Below are positions 51,801-59,204 of a DNA stretch of 64,000 nucleotides, piece by piece. This DNA comes from an uncultured Bacteroidales bacterium (GTDB taxonomy: Bacteria > Bacteroidota > Bacteroidia > Bacteroidales > Bacteroidaceae): contig CACZAN010000004.1 of NCBI GenBank assembly GCA_902779165.1, positions 1 through 64,000 on the forward strand, in the 5' to 3' direction. Position 1 is the first letter of the stretch. Each line of letters opens with the position of its first letter. Both the position numbers and the translations under genes were made by a program. Under the pieces are notes generated by a model that was not told where the DNA came from, did not search any database, and was given only the letters and a program-made list of their open reading frames with translations.

Positions 51801-52080
51801 TCCAGAAAAGGGCGTGATCCGTGGGGTCGAGGAACTTAGGGATACCGTATTGGTCGATGAGTTCCTTCACGCGAAGGGCGAGCTTCTGGGTGTCACGTAT
51901 CTGGCTGGTTTCATCCAGCATACGGACGATGAACTTCTTGTCCGTAGGCGTGGTCACCATGGTGCCGTACATGTGCTGCTCGCTACGCTCAGTGGTGGTG
52001 AGACCCGAGTAGCTTTCATCATAGAGTTTCCGCATCCATGCGAAAACTTCTTCAATGGTCGGTAGGTGTTGTTCTGCCAT
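48883..52080 (-). CDS. putA: bifunctional proline dehydrogenase / P5C dehydrogenase (PutA-like) with altered ALDH motifs
   Basis: 1065 residues. The N-terminal proline dehydrogenase barrel (FINLDMEEYKDAHLTMRVF, RIVKGCNLDMENI, YLVRRMDENTAPDNFLTHSFS) is intact. The C-terminal aldehyde dehydrogenase half keeps the fold and the final INRGITGAVVGRQPFGGMKG, but the active-site segment reads AGQGVSACSLLLVE: V703 occupies the usual Cys of GQxCSA, with a Cys three residues later (C706). The E(T/S)SGKN motif is replaced by PEGHKN. The second step may therefore be weak or absent. The gene lies 35 nt downstream of lpd and overlaps uvrA by 8 nt. Confidence 0.92.
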   Translation of the reverse strand: MAEQHLPTIEEVFAWMRKLYDESYSGLTTTERSEQHMYGTMVTTPTDKKFIVRMLDETSQIRDTQKLALRVKELIDQYGIPKFLDPTDHALFWMYQKFAYKPLFNWVAVPIIKWRLRRDTSRVIINAARPSLTEHLATRFKDDIGQNVNLLGEVVLGEAEADKRYYSYFDALKEPDINYISVKISGIYAQTHALNYKECYPELIKRISALYQAAIDHPYTDANGVTKPKFINLDMEEYKDAHLTMRVFKDVLSLPQFKSYEAGIVVQAYLPDAEGFQNELLEFARQRVAEGGSPIKMRIVKGCNLDMENIVSDLRGWPNPVRKSKTEVDANYLHLIERGLKPENARVLHIGMASHNLFTISYAYLLTQMYQTPKDCFCFEMLEGMANHVWRAQKKLGNHVILYTPVVKKENFLNAISYLVRRMDENTAPDNFLTHSFSLKPDSKEWHELQRQFTEAYNMKDHLDHTPTRTQDRNQPYVGPESQDVFVNEPDTDFDRECNQRWVEKIFEKWGSKSRIVNDEVETAQPLSSIKDGDGSLFAVANRLGELRADLCGCMCASLGKTIEDADAEVTAAMDYCRYYAVGIHQFKELGDIEMKPRGALSYKATWNAACAAPVGFIAAALGTGNTCTLSADAPAFPVVRLIVRAFYDAGYPKDSIQLNEIPVPEVYPEGHKNAIILTAKGDRCHAIMNACHSAFRGAGQGVSACSLLLVERSVYESEDFMEKLKDCASSLMCGPVWNAGNIVGPMITNQNERQQRALQLDEGERWLVAPEFVDDERFILRPTVKLQDLVRPNSYTFRTPLCAPLLTVAPFDTLEEAVALVNSLGSITSGLQSLDEQEQRYWKEHVQVGNLYINRGITGAVVGRQPFGGMKGLASGGSNYLMQFVVINDKPGTSTSFHESYAEWYEREFRHARNLRPDIRGEQNILRYLPLRHGGMALRLFGDETLEHVQMVVEAAETVGTKLTVSFDESHPIASQFTKSASCEMEVESLNDFCAHIKKYESIRVISDNVLAQLTEAAAAAGKPLVQAAPVSDGRIELIYYLQEQSISNEYHRYGSQIEVPPIE

Positions 52081-52115
52081 AGGTAGTTAAGGTGAGAAGG
52101 ACAAAAAATGATTGG

Positions 52116-53501
52116 TTAGTTTACTTCGATGAGTACCTCTGAAAGCGTAGGATGAATGTGAACGGTGTCGCGAAGTTGTCGCAAGGTGGCACCGAGGGTC
52201 ATGTAAGCCGTCACTTCCTGAACGAGGTCGGCAGCATGAGCGCCAAAGACGTGGGCACTGAGAATGCGGCCTTCACCGGGCTCGGTGAAGAGCTTGACCA
52301 TACCTTCCGATTCATTCATTGCCAGAGCCTTGCCGTTGGCGCGGTAGAAGGCTTTGTGACATTCGCAGCTGACGCCAGCTTCTTTCAGCATATCCTCGCT
52401 GGGACCAACGCAGGCTGCCTCTGGAGAGGTAAAGATAGCGGCAGGCATCACCTCGAAACGGATGTTGTCTTCGATGCCAAGAATTTGGTTCACAACGTGA
52501 ATCCCTTGCATCTCGGCAGCATGGGCCAGCATCTGCTTTCCGTTGACGTCGCCAATGGCATAGATATGAGAAGCCCACCCCTGTCCCCTCCCTGAGGAGG
52601 GGGATTCGTTTCCGCTTACTTTCTGCCCATCTGGTCTCCCCTCCCCGGGGAAGGAAAGGGGGTTGGCTGTTACCTCAAAGTTCTCATCAACGGGGATGGC
52701 ACCGTTGCGTTCCATGGTGATGCCAGCTGCTTCGAGGTTCAAACCCTCGGTACGGGGCTTGCGACCAGTAGCCACCAGCACGACATCGGTCTCTACAGAG
52801 AGCTCCTTGCCTTTCTGCTCGAAGAAAACAGTCAGTTCCCCCTCCCTGACAGGGGAGGAGCTGGGGGAGATGCTTTTTACACCGGCCCCCATATAAAACG
52901 TCACACCTTTCTTTTCCATCTGTTTGCGCAGGCGCTTGGCGATGTCGCTGTCAAGAGCGGGCAAACATTCCTTAAGGAACTCTATAACCGTGACTTCGGA
53001 ACCAAAGCGGTTGAAGACGCTAGCAAACTCCATACCAATTACACCGGCACCGATGATACAAAGCCGCTTGGGAAGGGTGTCGAGTTGGAGCAGCCCCGTA
53101 GAATCGACCACATTAGAACTATCAATGCCCGGAACCGGGATGAGTTTGCTGTCAGAGCCAGTGGCAATAATGATGTTCGAGGCGGTAAACTGTTCATCTC
53201 CCACACGAACGGTGTGGCCATCAACGAAAGAGGCCTTGCCGCGTACCAGTGTGATATTAGGATGCGAGAGGATCGTCTCTACGCCTGCACGGAGTTGGGG
53301 CACGACCTGCGCCAGACGCTCACGAGCTTCCTCAAAGGATGCACTATGCACATAAGTCTTCGTAGGGATACAACCTACGTTGAGGCAGGTGCCCCCCACG
53401 TGCCCCTCTTCGATGATGGTGACTTTGAGGCCATTCTTGGCAGCATGAGCCGCGGCTTTGTAGCCGCCAGGCCCAGCGCCGATAATGATAAGGTCTGTCA
53501 T
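52116..53501 (-). CDS. lpd: dihydrolipoyl dehydrogenase with an in-frame insert
   Basis: 461 residues from the ATG at 53501, which overlaps the gcvPB stop as ATGA. An upstream ATG at 53519 would overlap it by 22 nt and is less likely. It has FAD-binding GAGPGG, the redox pair C39 and C44 in GGTCLNVGC, and HIYAIGDVNGK and AHAAEMQGIHVVNQIL in the FAD and dimer regions. It reoxidises the lipoyl arm of GcvH. A 31-codon insert lies between IPVDENFEVTA and HIYAIGDV, and a shorter GC-rich hairpin interrupts the NAD domain near residue 215. It is probably still functional, since all catalytic residues are kept. Confidence 0.94.
   Translation of the reverse strand: MTDLIIIGAGPGGYKAAAHAAKNGLKVTIIEEGHVGGTCLNVGCIPTKTYVHSASFEEARERLAQVVPQLRAGVETILSHPNITLVRGKASFVDGHTVRVGDEQFTASNIIIATGSDSKLIPVPGIDSSNVVDSTGLLQLDTLPKRLCIIGAGVIGMEFASVFNRFGSEVTVIEFLKECLPALDSDIAKRLRKQMEKKGVTFYMGAGVKSISPSSSPVREGELTVFFEQKGKELSVETDVVLVATGRKPRTEGLNLEAAGITMERNGAIPVDENFEVTANPLSFPGEGRPDGQKVSGNESPSSGRGQGWASHIYAIGDVNGKQMLAHAAEMQGIHVVNQILGIEDNIRFEVMPAAIFTSPEAACVGPSEDMLKEAGVSCECHKAFYRANGKALAMNESEGMVKLFTEPGEGRILSAHVFGAHAADLVQEVTAYMTLGATLRQLRDTVHIHPTLSEVLIEVN
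52574..52666. repeat. 93-bp in-frame palindromic element in lpd
   Basis: Same length as the two uvrA copies, with the same central TTTCCGCTT...TCTCCCCTCC spacer and the same orientation relative to the gene. It encodes PLSFPGEGRPDGQK and NESPSSGRGQG on the minus strand. Confidence 0.93.
52836..52870. repeat. GC-rich hairpin in lpd
   Basis: CCCCCTCCCTGACAGGGGAGG followed by CTGGGGGAG resembles one arm of the purL element at 21942-22054. It encodes SPSSSPVREGEL. Confidence 0.65.
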
Positions 53502-54997
53502 GCTTTTATGCTTTTCCAATACGTTGTTACAGGTTGCTTGGCAGCCAACACATCGTCCACCCGACCGATGGGGGTGTTGTGTGGAGCGGACTTCACCAAC
53601 TCGGGGTCGTTCTTGGCCTCAGCGGCAATTTTATGCATCACATCGATGAAAGCGTCGATAGTCTCCTTGCTCTCGTTCTCCGTGGGCTCGATCATGAGGG
53701 ACTCATGGAAGAGGAGGGGGAAATAAATGGTGGGGGCATGATATCCGTAGTCGAGGAGGCGTTTGGCGACATCCATCGTGGTGACACCCGTGCTCTTGTC
53801 CACAAGGCCGTCGAAGACCACCTCGTGCTTGCACAGTCCCTCGATGGGAAGGAGGTAGTCGTCGCGCAGGCGTTCCTTAATATAATTAGCGTTCAGCGTG
53901 GCCAGGGGCCCCACGTTCTTCACGTTCTCGCGACCGAGGCTGAGGATGTAGGCGTAAGCCTTCAGCATCACTCCGAAGTTGCCGAAGAAGTTGCCGACAG
54001 AGCCAAGAGCACCTTCGGGCACTTCGACGCTGAACTGCTTCTCTTCCTCGTTGAAGATTACACGGGGCGTGGGCAGGAACTGCTCCAACCCCTTGCGGAC
54101 GCCAACAGGTCCGCTGCCGGGACCGCCGCCTCCATGAGGCGTGGAGAAAGTCTTGTGGAGGTTGATGTGCATGACATCGAAGCCCATATCACCCGGACGG
54201 CATTCACCGAGGAGAGCGTTGAGGTTGGCGCCGTCGTAGTACATCAGGCCACCAGCCTTGTGCACCATCTCTGTGATTTCCAGCACGCGAGGCTCGAAGA
54301 TACCGAGGGTGTTTGGGTTGGTCATCATCATGGCCGCCACCTGATCGCCCATCTCGTCGAGCAGCTGGCTGAGGTGTTCCACATCGACCGTCCCATCAGG
54401 CAGGCTCTTTACTTCTACGACTTCGAGGCCGCAGACAGCAGCCGAGGCGGGGTTGGTGCCGTGGGCGGAATCGGGAATGAGGACTTTGGTGCGTTGACCC
54501 TCAGCTGATGCTGAGGGCACAGAGGTGGCTTCATGATAAGCACGGATGACCATCAACCCTGTCAGCTCGCCGTGGGCACCAGCACAGGGATTCAGGGTGA
54601 ACTCACTGAGTCCAGCTAGTTCGGCGAGGGACTGCTGAAGGTTGAAATAGACTTCAAGTGCACCCTGACAGGTATCCACGGGCTGCAAGGGATGAAGTCC
54701 TGCGAAGGCCTTCATGGCTGCAATCTCCTCGTTGATGACGGGGTTGTATTTCATCGTGCAGGAGCCGAGTGGATAGAAGCCGTCGTTGACACCGAAGTTG
54801 TTGTGGCTGAGGTTTGTGTAGTGACGCACGACCGTCAGTTCATCGCACTCAGGCAGACGGGCAGCCTCCTTACGACGCAGCGCCTCGGGCAGCTCGGCTG
54901 TGGTGTGTGTGCGGTCGTAGTCTTGTGGCAGTGAGTAACCTCTGCGACCTTTCTTTGACAATTCAAAGATCAGGTTTCCATATAATGTTCTGTTCAT
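53498..54997 (-). CDS. gcvPB: glycine dehydrogenase (decarboxylating) subunit 2
   Basis: 499 residues. The PLP lysine is K282 in NLHKTFSTPHGGGGPGSGPVG, and GSCTMKYNP and HGELTGLMVIRAYH are family blocks. With GcvPA it decarboxylates glycine and loads the aminomethyl group onto GcvH. Its ATG overlaps the stop of a 45-residue membrane peptide gene by 4 nt, and its own stop overlaps the lpd start. Confidence 0.97.
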   Translation of the reverse strand: MNRTLYGNLIFELSKKGRRGYSLPQDYDRTHTTAELPEALRRKEAARLPECDELTVVRHYTNLSHNNFGVNDGFYPLGSCTMKYNPVINEEIAAMKAFAGLHPLQPVDTCQGALEVYFNLQQSLAELAGLSEFTLNPCAGAHGELTGLMVIRAYHEATSVPSASAEGQRTKVLIPDSAHGTNPASAAVCGLEVVEVKSLPDGTVDVEHLSQLLDEMGDQVAAMMMTNPNTLGIFEPRVLEITEMVHKAGGLMYYDGANLNALLGECRPGDMGFDVMHINLHKTFSTPHGGGGPGSGPVGVRKGLEQFLPTPRVIFNEEEKQFSVEVPEGALGSVGNFFGNFGVMLKAYAYILSLGRENVKNVGPLATLNANYIKERLRDDYLLPIEGLCKHEVVFDGLVDKSTGVTTMDVAKRLLDYGYHAPTIYFPLLFHESLMIEPTENESKETIDAFIDVMHKIAAEAKNDPELVKSAPHNTPIGRVDDVLAAKQPVTTYWKSIKA

Positions 54998-55131
54998 TGT
55001 TTCTCGCTTTTGCTCTTTCGCTTCTTTGTCTCGTAAATCACAGAAATGATGCTAATCACTACGCCAATGACGGCGACAATGAGCGTGATCAGATCGAAGT
55101 TGTTCTTTGCAAAAGAAATGAAAGCGTCCAT
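54994..55131 (-). CDS. 45-residue single-helix membrane protein in the gcv operon
   Basis: MDAFISFAKNNFDLITLIVA begins the protein. A hydrophobic helix spans about 13-33, and a strongly basic tail (YETKKRKSKSEKQ) follows. The stop overlaps the gcvPB ATG (ATGA), and the start lies 5 nt after the gcvPA stop, so it is tightly embedded in the operon. The positive-inside rule would put the tail in the cytoplasm. It has no known role. It might tether the glycine cleavage complex to the membrane or be a small regulator. Confidence 0.7.
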   Translation of the reverse strand: MDAFISFAKNNFDLITLIVAVIGVVISIISVIYETKKRKSKSEKQ

Positions 55132-55136
55132 GTTTT

Positions 55137-56471
55137 TTAGTGATTAGCTTTGTCTAAGATCTCACATAGTTCCTCAATTTCCTCGGGTGTACGTTGCTCG
55201 GTAACGGCCAGCATGAGAGTCTTTTCACCGACTTTCACGCCGGCGAGGTAGCCGCATTCGGTAGCTTCATCCAGCAGGGCATCGAGGTCGCCGTCGTAGT
55301 CAACACAGAACTCGTTGAAGAAAGGTTGATCGGGGAAGGTGAGTTGGAACTTGCCTGTCGCAAGGAGCTTGTCGCAGAGGCTGTGGGCACCGGCGTAGCT
55401 CATCTCGGCAGCTTCGCACAGGCCCTCCTTGCCCATGAGGCTGAGGTAGATAGTTACGTAGAGCGCCATGAGACTCTGGTTGGAACAGATGTTGGAAGTG
55501 GCTTTCTGGCGACGGATGTGCTGTTCACGGGCTTGAAGGGTAAGCACGAAGGCACGCTGGCCACGATTGTCGAGGGTCTGCCCCACAATGCGGCCGGGCA
55601 TCTTACGAATCAGCTTCTCGGTGCAGGCCATGAAACCTACGCCAGGACCGCCGAAGGTCATGGGGATACCAAGGCTCTGGCCATCACCCACAGCGACATC
55701 AGCGCCCCACTCTCCCGGTGTTTTCAGGATGGCAAGGTCGGAGGGATTGGCGTTGATGACGAAGAGGCCTTTTTGTTCATGCACGGCATCAGCGATGCCC
55801 GTGTAGTCCTCAACGATGCCGAAGTAGTTGGGTTGCTGGACGATGACACCAGCCACACCGCCTCCGGCCAATTCCTTGTCGAACGCCTCGCGGTCGAGCG
55901 CACCATTCTTTGCGGGAATGAGCTGGAGGGGTACACCATGGAAGTGGGCATAGGTATCTACTACGCGGCGCACCTTCGGATCAACAGTCTCTGCTACCAG
56001 TACGCGGGTAGCCTTCTTGGCATTGCCCCAAGCCATCATCATGGCTTCGGCAGTAGCGGTGGCACCATCGTACATCGAGGCGTTGGAAATATCCAAGCCT
56101 GTCAGTTCGGCAATCATCGACTGATACTCAAAGATGTAGTGCAGCGTGCCCTGAGAAATCTCCGCCTGATAGGGTGTGTAGGAGGTCAGGAACTCGCTGC
56201 GCTCAATGAGGTTCTGCACCACGCTGGGAGCATAGTGGTCGTAGCAACCGGCACCAGCGAAGCAGATGAGCTGCTGGGTGCTCAAAGGGTGCGTCAACTG
56301 TTCGAAGAAGAGGCGGAGGTCGGTCTCCGAGAGGGCCTGCGGCAAGTCGTAGTCACGTTTGAACCGTGCAGCCTCAGGGACATCAGCGAAGAGGTCGTGG
56401 ACAGAACTGACACCACAGGCTTGCAGCATCTCCAAAAGGTCTTCTTCGGTATGGGGGAAATATTTAAACAT
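55137..56471 (-). CDS. gcvPA: glycine dehydrogenase (decarboxylating) subunit 1
   Basis: 444 residues. YFPHTEEDLLEMLQACGVSSVHDLF, FAGAGCYDHYAPSVVQNL, YTPYQAEISQGTLHYIFEYQSMIAELTG and the SNICSNQSLMAL region define GcvPA, the partner of GcvPB in the P-protein. It lies downstream of the four-helix-bundle gene, separated by a spacer rich in AAAATGA repeats. Confidence 0.97.
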   Translation of the reverse strand: MFKYFPHTEEDLLEMLQACGVSSVHDLFADVPEAARFKRDYDLPQALSETDLRLFFEQLTHPLSTQQLICFAGAGCYDHYAPSVVQNLIERSEFLTSYTPYQAEISQGTLHYIFEYQSMIAELTGLDISNASMYDGATATAEAMMMAWGNAKKATRVLVAETVDPKVRRVVDTYAHFHGVPLQLIPAKNGALDREAFDKELAGGGVAGVIVQQPNYFGIVEDYTGIADAVHEQKGLFVINANPSDLAILKTPGEWGADVAVGDGQSLGIPMTFGGPGVGFMACTEKLIRKMPGRIVGQTLDNRGQRAFVLTLQAREQHIRRQKATSNICSNQSLMALYVTIYLSLMGKEGLCEAAEMSYAGAHSLCDKLLATGKFQLTFPDQPFFNEFCVDYDGDLDALLDEATECGYLAGVKVGEKTLMLAVTEQRTPEEIEELCEILDKANH

Positions 56472-56521
56472 GAAAAAAATGAAAAAATATAAAAATGAAA
56501 AAATGAAAGAAGTGGCAAAAA

Positions 56522-56887
56522 CTAGTGTTTATCTCCGCCTTCCTTTGTTTTCTTCACGATATTCGTGATTGTACCTATAAGAATATTATTGTCATTAATT
56601 ATGGATGAAAATTGGCTTGAATCAATTGTCTCTGACTCATGCAAAAGTTCTAACCAATATTTGGTTTCTCGAGCTTCCTTGAGTGCAATCTCTAACTTAT
56701 TGATAAAATCAGCACGACTTTGGGCATGCATACTTTCAGAGACATTAGCTCCGATACTCGTACCAGACTTGTAAATCTGATGGGACATCATGAGCTCGTG
56801 CTTTTCTTCTCGAAGAAAGCGGTTGAGCTTGATAATCCTCAGAGCAAAGGCTTTGCTGAGATCATACAGCAAATTGTCATGCGTCAT
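56522..56887 (-). CDS. four-helix bundle protein inserted in the gcv operon
   Basis: 121 residues. KAFALRIIKLNRFL, HQIYKSGTSIGANVSESMHAQSRADFINKLEIALKEARETKYWLELL mark the same S23/IVS-type family as the gene at 24857. The two are paralogues with conserved SGTSIGAN and ALKEA(S/R)ET blocks. It sits between gcvH and gcvPA, on the operon strand, and is AT-rich. There is no known link to glycine cleavage, so it looks like a mobile cargo that keeps landing in operons. Confidence 0.9.
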   Translation of the reverse strand: MTHDNLLYDLSKAFALRIIKLNRFLREEKHELMMSHQIYKSGTSIGANVSESMHAQSRADFINKLEIALKEARETKYWLELLHESETIDSSQFSSIINDNNILIGTITNIVKKTKEGGDKH

Positions 56888-56921
56888 AGCCTGACTTTTA
56901 ATTCTTATATTTTTTTATTTT

Positions 56922-57302
56922 TTAATTTTCACAATGCTTCTTGTAGGCTTCCACATCCATGAGGCTGTCGAGTTCTGCGGGGTCGGAGAGCTGCACCTTG
57001 ATAATCCAGTTGCCGAAGGCGTCCTTGTTGAGGAGCTCGGGTTCGTCCTCAAGGGCCTCGTTGATTTCGACCACAGTGCCGCTGACGGGAGCTATCAGGT
57101 CGCTGGCGGCCTTGACGCTCTCAACGGCGCCAAACTCCTCACCTGCGGTGACTTCGTCATCCACTTCGGGCATGTCCACATATACGACATTACCCAGAGC
57201 GTGCTGAGCATAGTCAGAGATACCAATGTAACCAAATTCGCCTTCTACGCGAACGTACTCGTGTGACTCACTGTAATAGAGTCCTGCTTCAAAGTTTGCC
57301 AT
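56922..57302 (-). CDS. gcvH: glycine cleavage system H protein
   Basis: 126 residues. The lipoylated lysine is K64 in AVESVKAASD, inside the barrel-sandwich hybrid fold (YIGISDYAQHALGNVVYVDMPEVDD ... APVSGTVVEINEAL). It carries the aminomethyl intermediate between P, T and L proteins. It starts 8 nt after gcvT. Confidence 0.98.
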   Translation of the reverse strand: MANFEAGLYYSESHEYVRVEGEFGYIGISDYAQHALGNVVYVDMPEVDDEVTAGEEFGAVESVKAASDLIAPVSGTVVEINEALEDEPELLNKDAFGNWIIKVQLSDPAELDSLMDVEAYKKHCEN

Positions 57303-57310
57303 AATTTCTT

Positions 57311-58414
57311 TTACTTTTTATAATGTTTATCATAGAATTTTTTCTTTACTACAGTGCCTGGGAACACTTTCTTGCGAATCTGAACGGCGAGGGAGGTGCC
57401 GAGCTTGGCATATTCGTTCTTGACAAGCGCCATGCATACACTCTTGTCGACGCTGAGGCAATGGTAGCCGGTGGTGACTTCGCCAATCGGTTCGCCTTCG
57501 GGTGTAAGGACAGCGTATCCGTGACGGGGAATAGCCTTATCTGCGAGTTCTATGCCCACGAGCTTCTGTGCCACACCGTTGGTTTTCTGCTCCACGAGGG
57601 CTTCCTTGCCGATGAACTCTGGTTTGTCGAGCTTACAGAACATAGAGAGCCCCGCCATCACAGGAGAGATATCGGCGCTGAGCTCGTCGCCGTACAACGG
57701 CAGACCGACCTCGAAGCGCAAGGTGTCGCGACAGCCGAGGCCACAGGGCTTGCAGCGTCCGCTTTCAATCAGCTTGTCCCAAGCCTTCTGTGTGAAATCG
57801 TGAGAGCCGTAGATTTCGAAGCCATCCTCGCCCGTATAGCCGGTGCGGGAGATGATGATGGTCTCGCCCTCGTTGTCTTCTGCCACTTCGAGTGTCTTGG
57901 CTGTATAGAAAGCCAACTCCTTGCAGGGCAGTCCCAGCACCTCCTCCACGACAGTTTCTGCTTCAGGTCCTTGCACAGCAAGCTGGCCGTAGTAGTCGCT
58001 CTGATGGTCGAGGACGATATCGAAGCCCTCCTTTTGCTCAAGCATCCAGGCCACATCCTTATCGATATTGGCGGCATTGATGACGAGGAAGAAGTCGTTC
58101 TCTCCCATCTTATAGACCAGCAGGTCATCGACCGTTCCGCCGTTGGGATAGAGCATCATTCCGTAGTAGATTTGTCCGAGGGGGGCGTTGGCCACATCGT
58201 TGGTGAAGATGTGCTGCACGTAGCGTTCTGCATCCGGGCCCGTGATGCGCACTTCGCCCATGTGACTGACATCGAAGACACCGCAGTGCTGACGTACTGC
58301 GTTGTGTTCATCGGTAATGTTAGTGTACTGAATAGGCATAATGAAACCGCCGAAGGGTGACATCAGCGCGCCGAGTGCCACATGGCGGTCATAAAGGCAG
58401 GTTTTCTTTTCCAT
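57311..58414 (-). CDS. gcvT: aminomethyltransferase (glycine cleavage T protein)
   Basis: 367 residues. [30 protein letters not shown] and [15 protein letters not shown] are the tetrahydrofolate-binding and catalytic blocks. It releases ammonia and transfers the methylene to tetrahydrofolate. Its start overlaps the end of the lipoate ligase gene by 26 nt. Confidence 0.97.
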   Translation of the reverse strand: [367 protein letters not shown]

Positions 58415-59114
58415 AAATAAATGTAGGGTTGAGGTATTCTTTTTCTATATTCGTTATCGCGTCCACGTCTATACGTGAGAGGGAATATGTATGGTTGCAA
58501 AGGCGCTGACGTATAAGCGTCTTCACCTCTTCGAGCGGACGTGTGGTGTGATTCTTCAGGAGGGTTATCCGCTGACGTACGCTCTTTATTCCATGAGCAT
58601 CAAGTTTCGTCTGCGGAGGGGTTATAGCGTGGAGCATGTGCTCCATATCCGTGTCGTAGAGCAGGGTGCCATGAACGATGCTGTAGCCAGGAATATGGTA
58701 GAAAGCATTTCCCGACACCTTTCGGCCATCAATGAGCACATCGTTGTTCTGGGTGCTGGTGGCAGGCAGGCCGAGGCTGATGAGAATCTCTGTGAGCATC
58801 TGCATATAGCGTGAGAACGTGGTGACGACCTCGTCCGAGCGGGTGATATAGCTGAGCATCACATTGGAATGGTCTGCATAGACACACCCTCCCCCACTCT
58901 TCCGACGATAGAACTGGATGCCGTGCTCGCGGCAATAGTCGAGATTCACTTCATTTTCGATGACCTGATTTCGCCCGAAGATGACTGTAGGCTCCACCTG
59001 CCACATGAAGAAGACATCATCTTCAAGGCACAACTGACGTGCAGAATACTCCTCCATCGCCAGATAAAAACTTAGGCGGCGCGTTTCGTCAGAAGGCAAT
59101 GATAGGTAGGTCAT
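58389..59114 (-). CDS. lplA: lipoate--protein ligase A
   Basis: 241 residues. RRKSGGGCVYAD and NDVLIDGRKVSGNAFY are the LplA active-site blocks, and WQVEPTVIFGRNQV is the N-terminal one. It attaches scavenged lipoate to GcvH and other lipoyl domains. As first gene of the operon it couples lipoate salvage with the enzymes that need it. A -7 box lies at 59142-59149, leaving a leader of about 20 nt. Confidence 0.95.
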   Translation of the reverse strand: MTYLSLPSDETRRLSFYLAMEEYSARQLCLEDDVFFMWQVEPTVIFGRNQVIENEVNLDYCREHGIQFYRRKSGGGCVYADHSNVMLSYITRSDEVVTTFSRYMQMLTEILISLGLPATSTQNNDVLIDGRKVSGNAFYHIPGYSIVHGTLLYDTDMEHMLHAITPPQTKLDAHGIKSVRQRITLLKNHTTRPLEEVKTLIRQRLCNHTYSLSRIDVDAITNIEKEYLNPTFIYGKENLPL

Positions 59115-59141
59115 AAAGTGAATAATGATGATTTACGGGCG

Positions 59142-59149
59142 CAAATATA
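59142..59149 (-). promoter_or_regulatory. -7 promoter box of the lplA-gcv operon
   Basis: TATATTTG on the minus strand, 28 nt upstream of the lplA ATG. No T-box, glycine riboswitch or clear aptamer was found in the short leader. Confidence 0.6.
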
Positions 59150-59204
59150 GTCATTTTCTGCGAACCTACCTTATAAATTTACAAGATTTTTTGTCTTTTC
59201 ACCC

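Noticed and set aside
59115..59204. Glycine riboswitch upstream of the gcv operon
   Set aside because: The leader between the -7 box and lplA is only about 20 nt, too short for the tandem aptamer, and no conserved core was seen.
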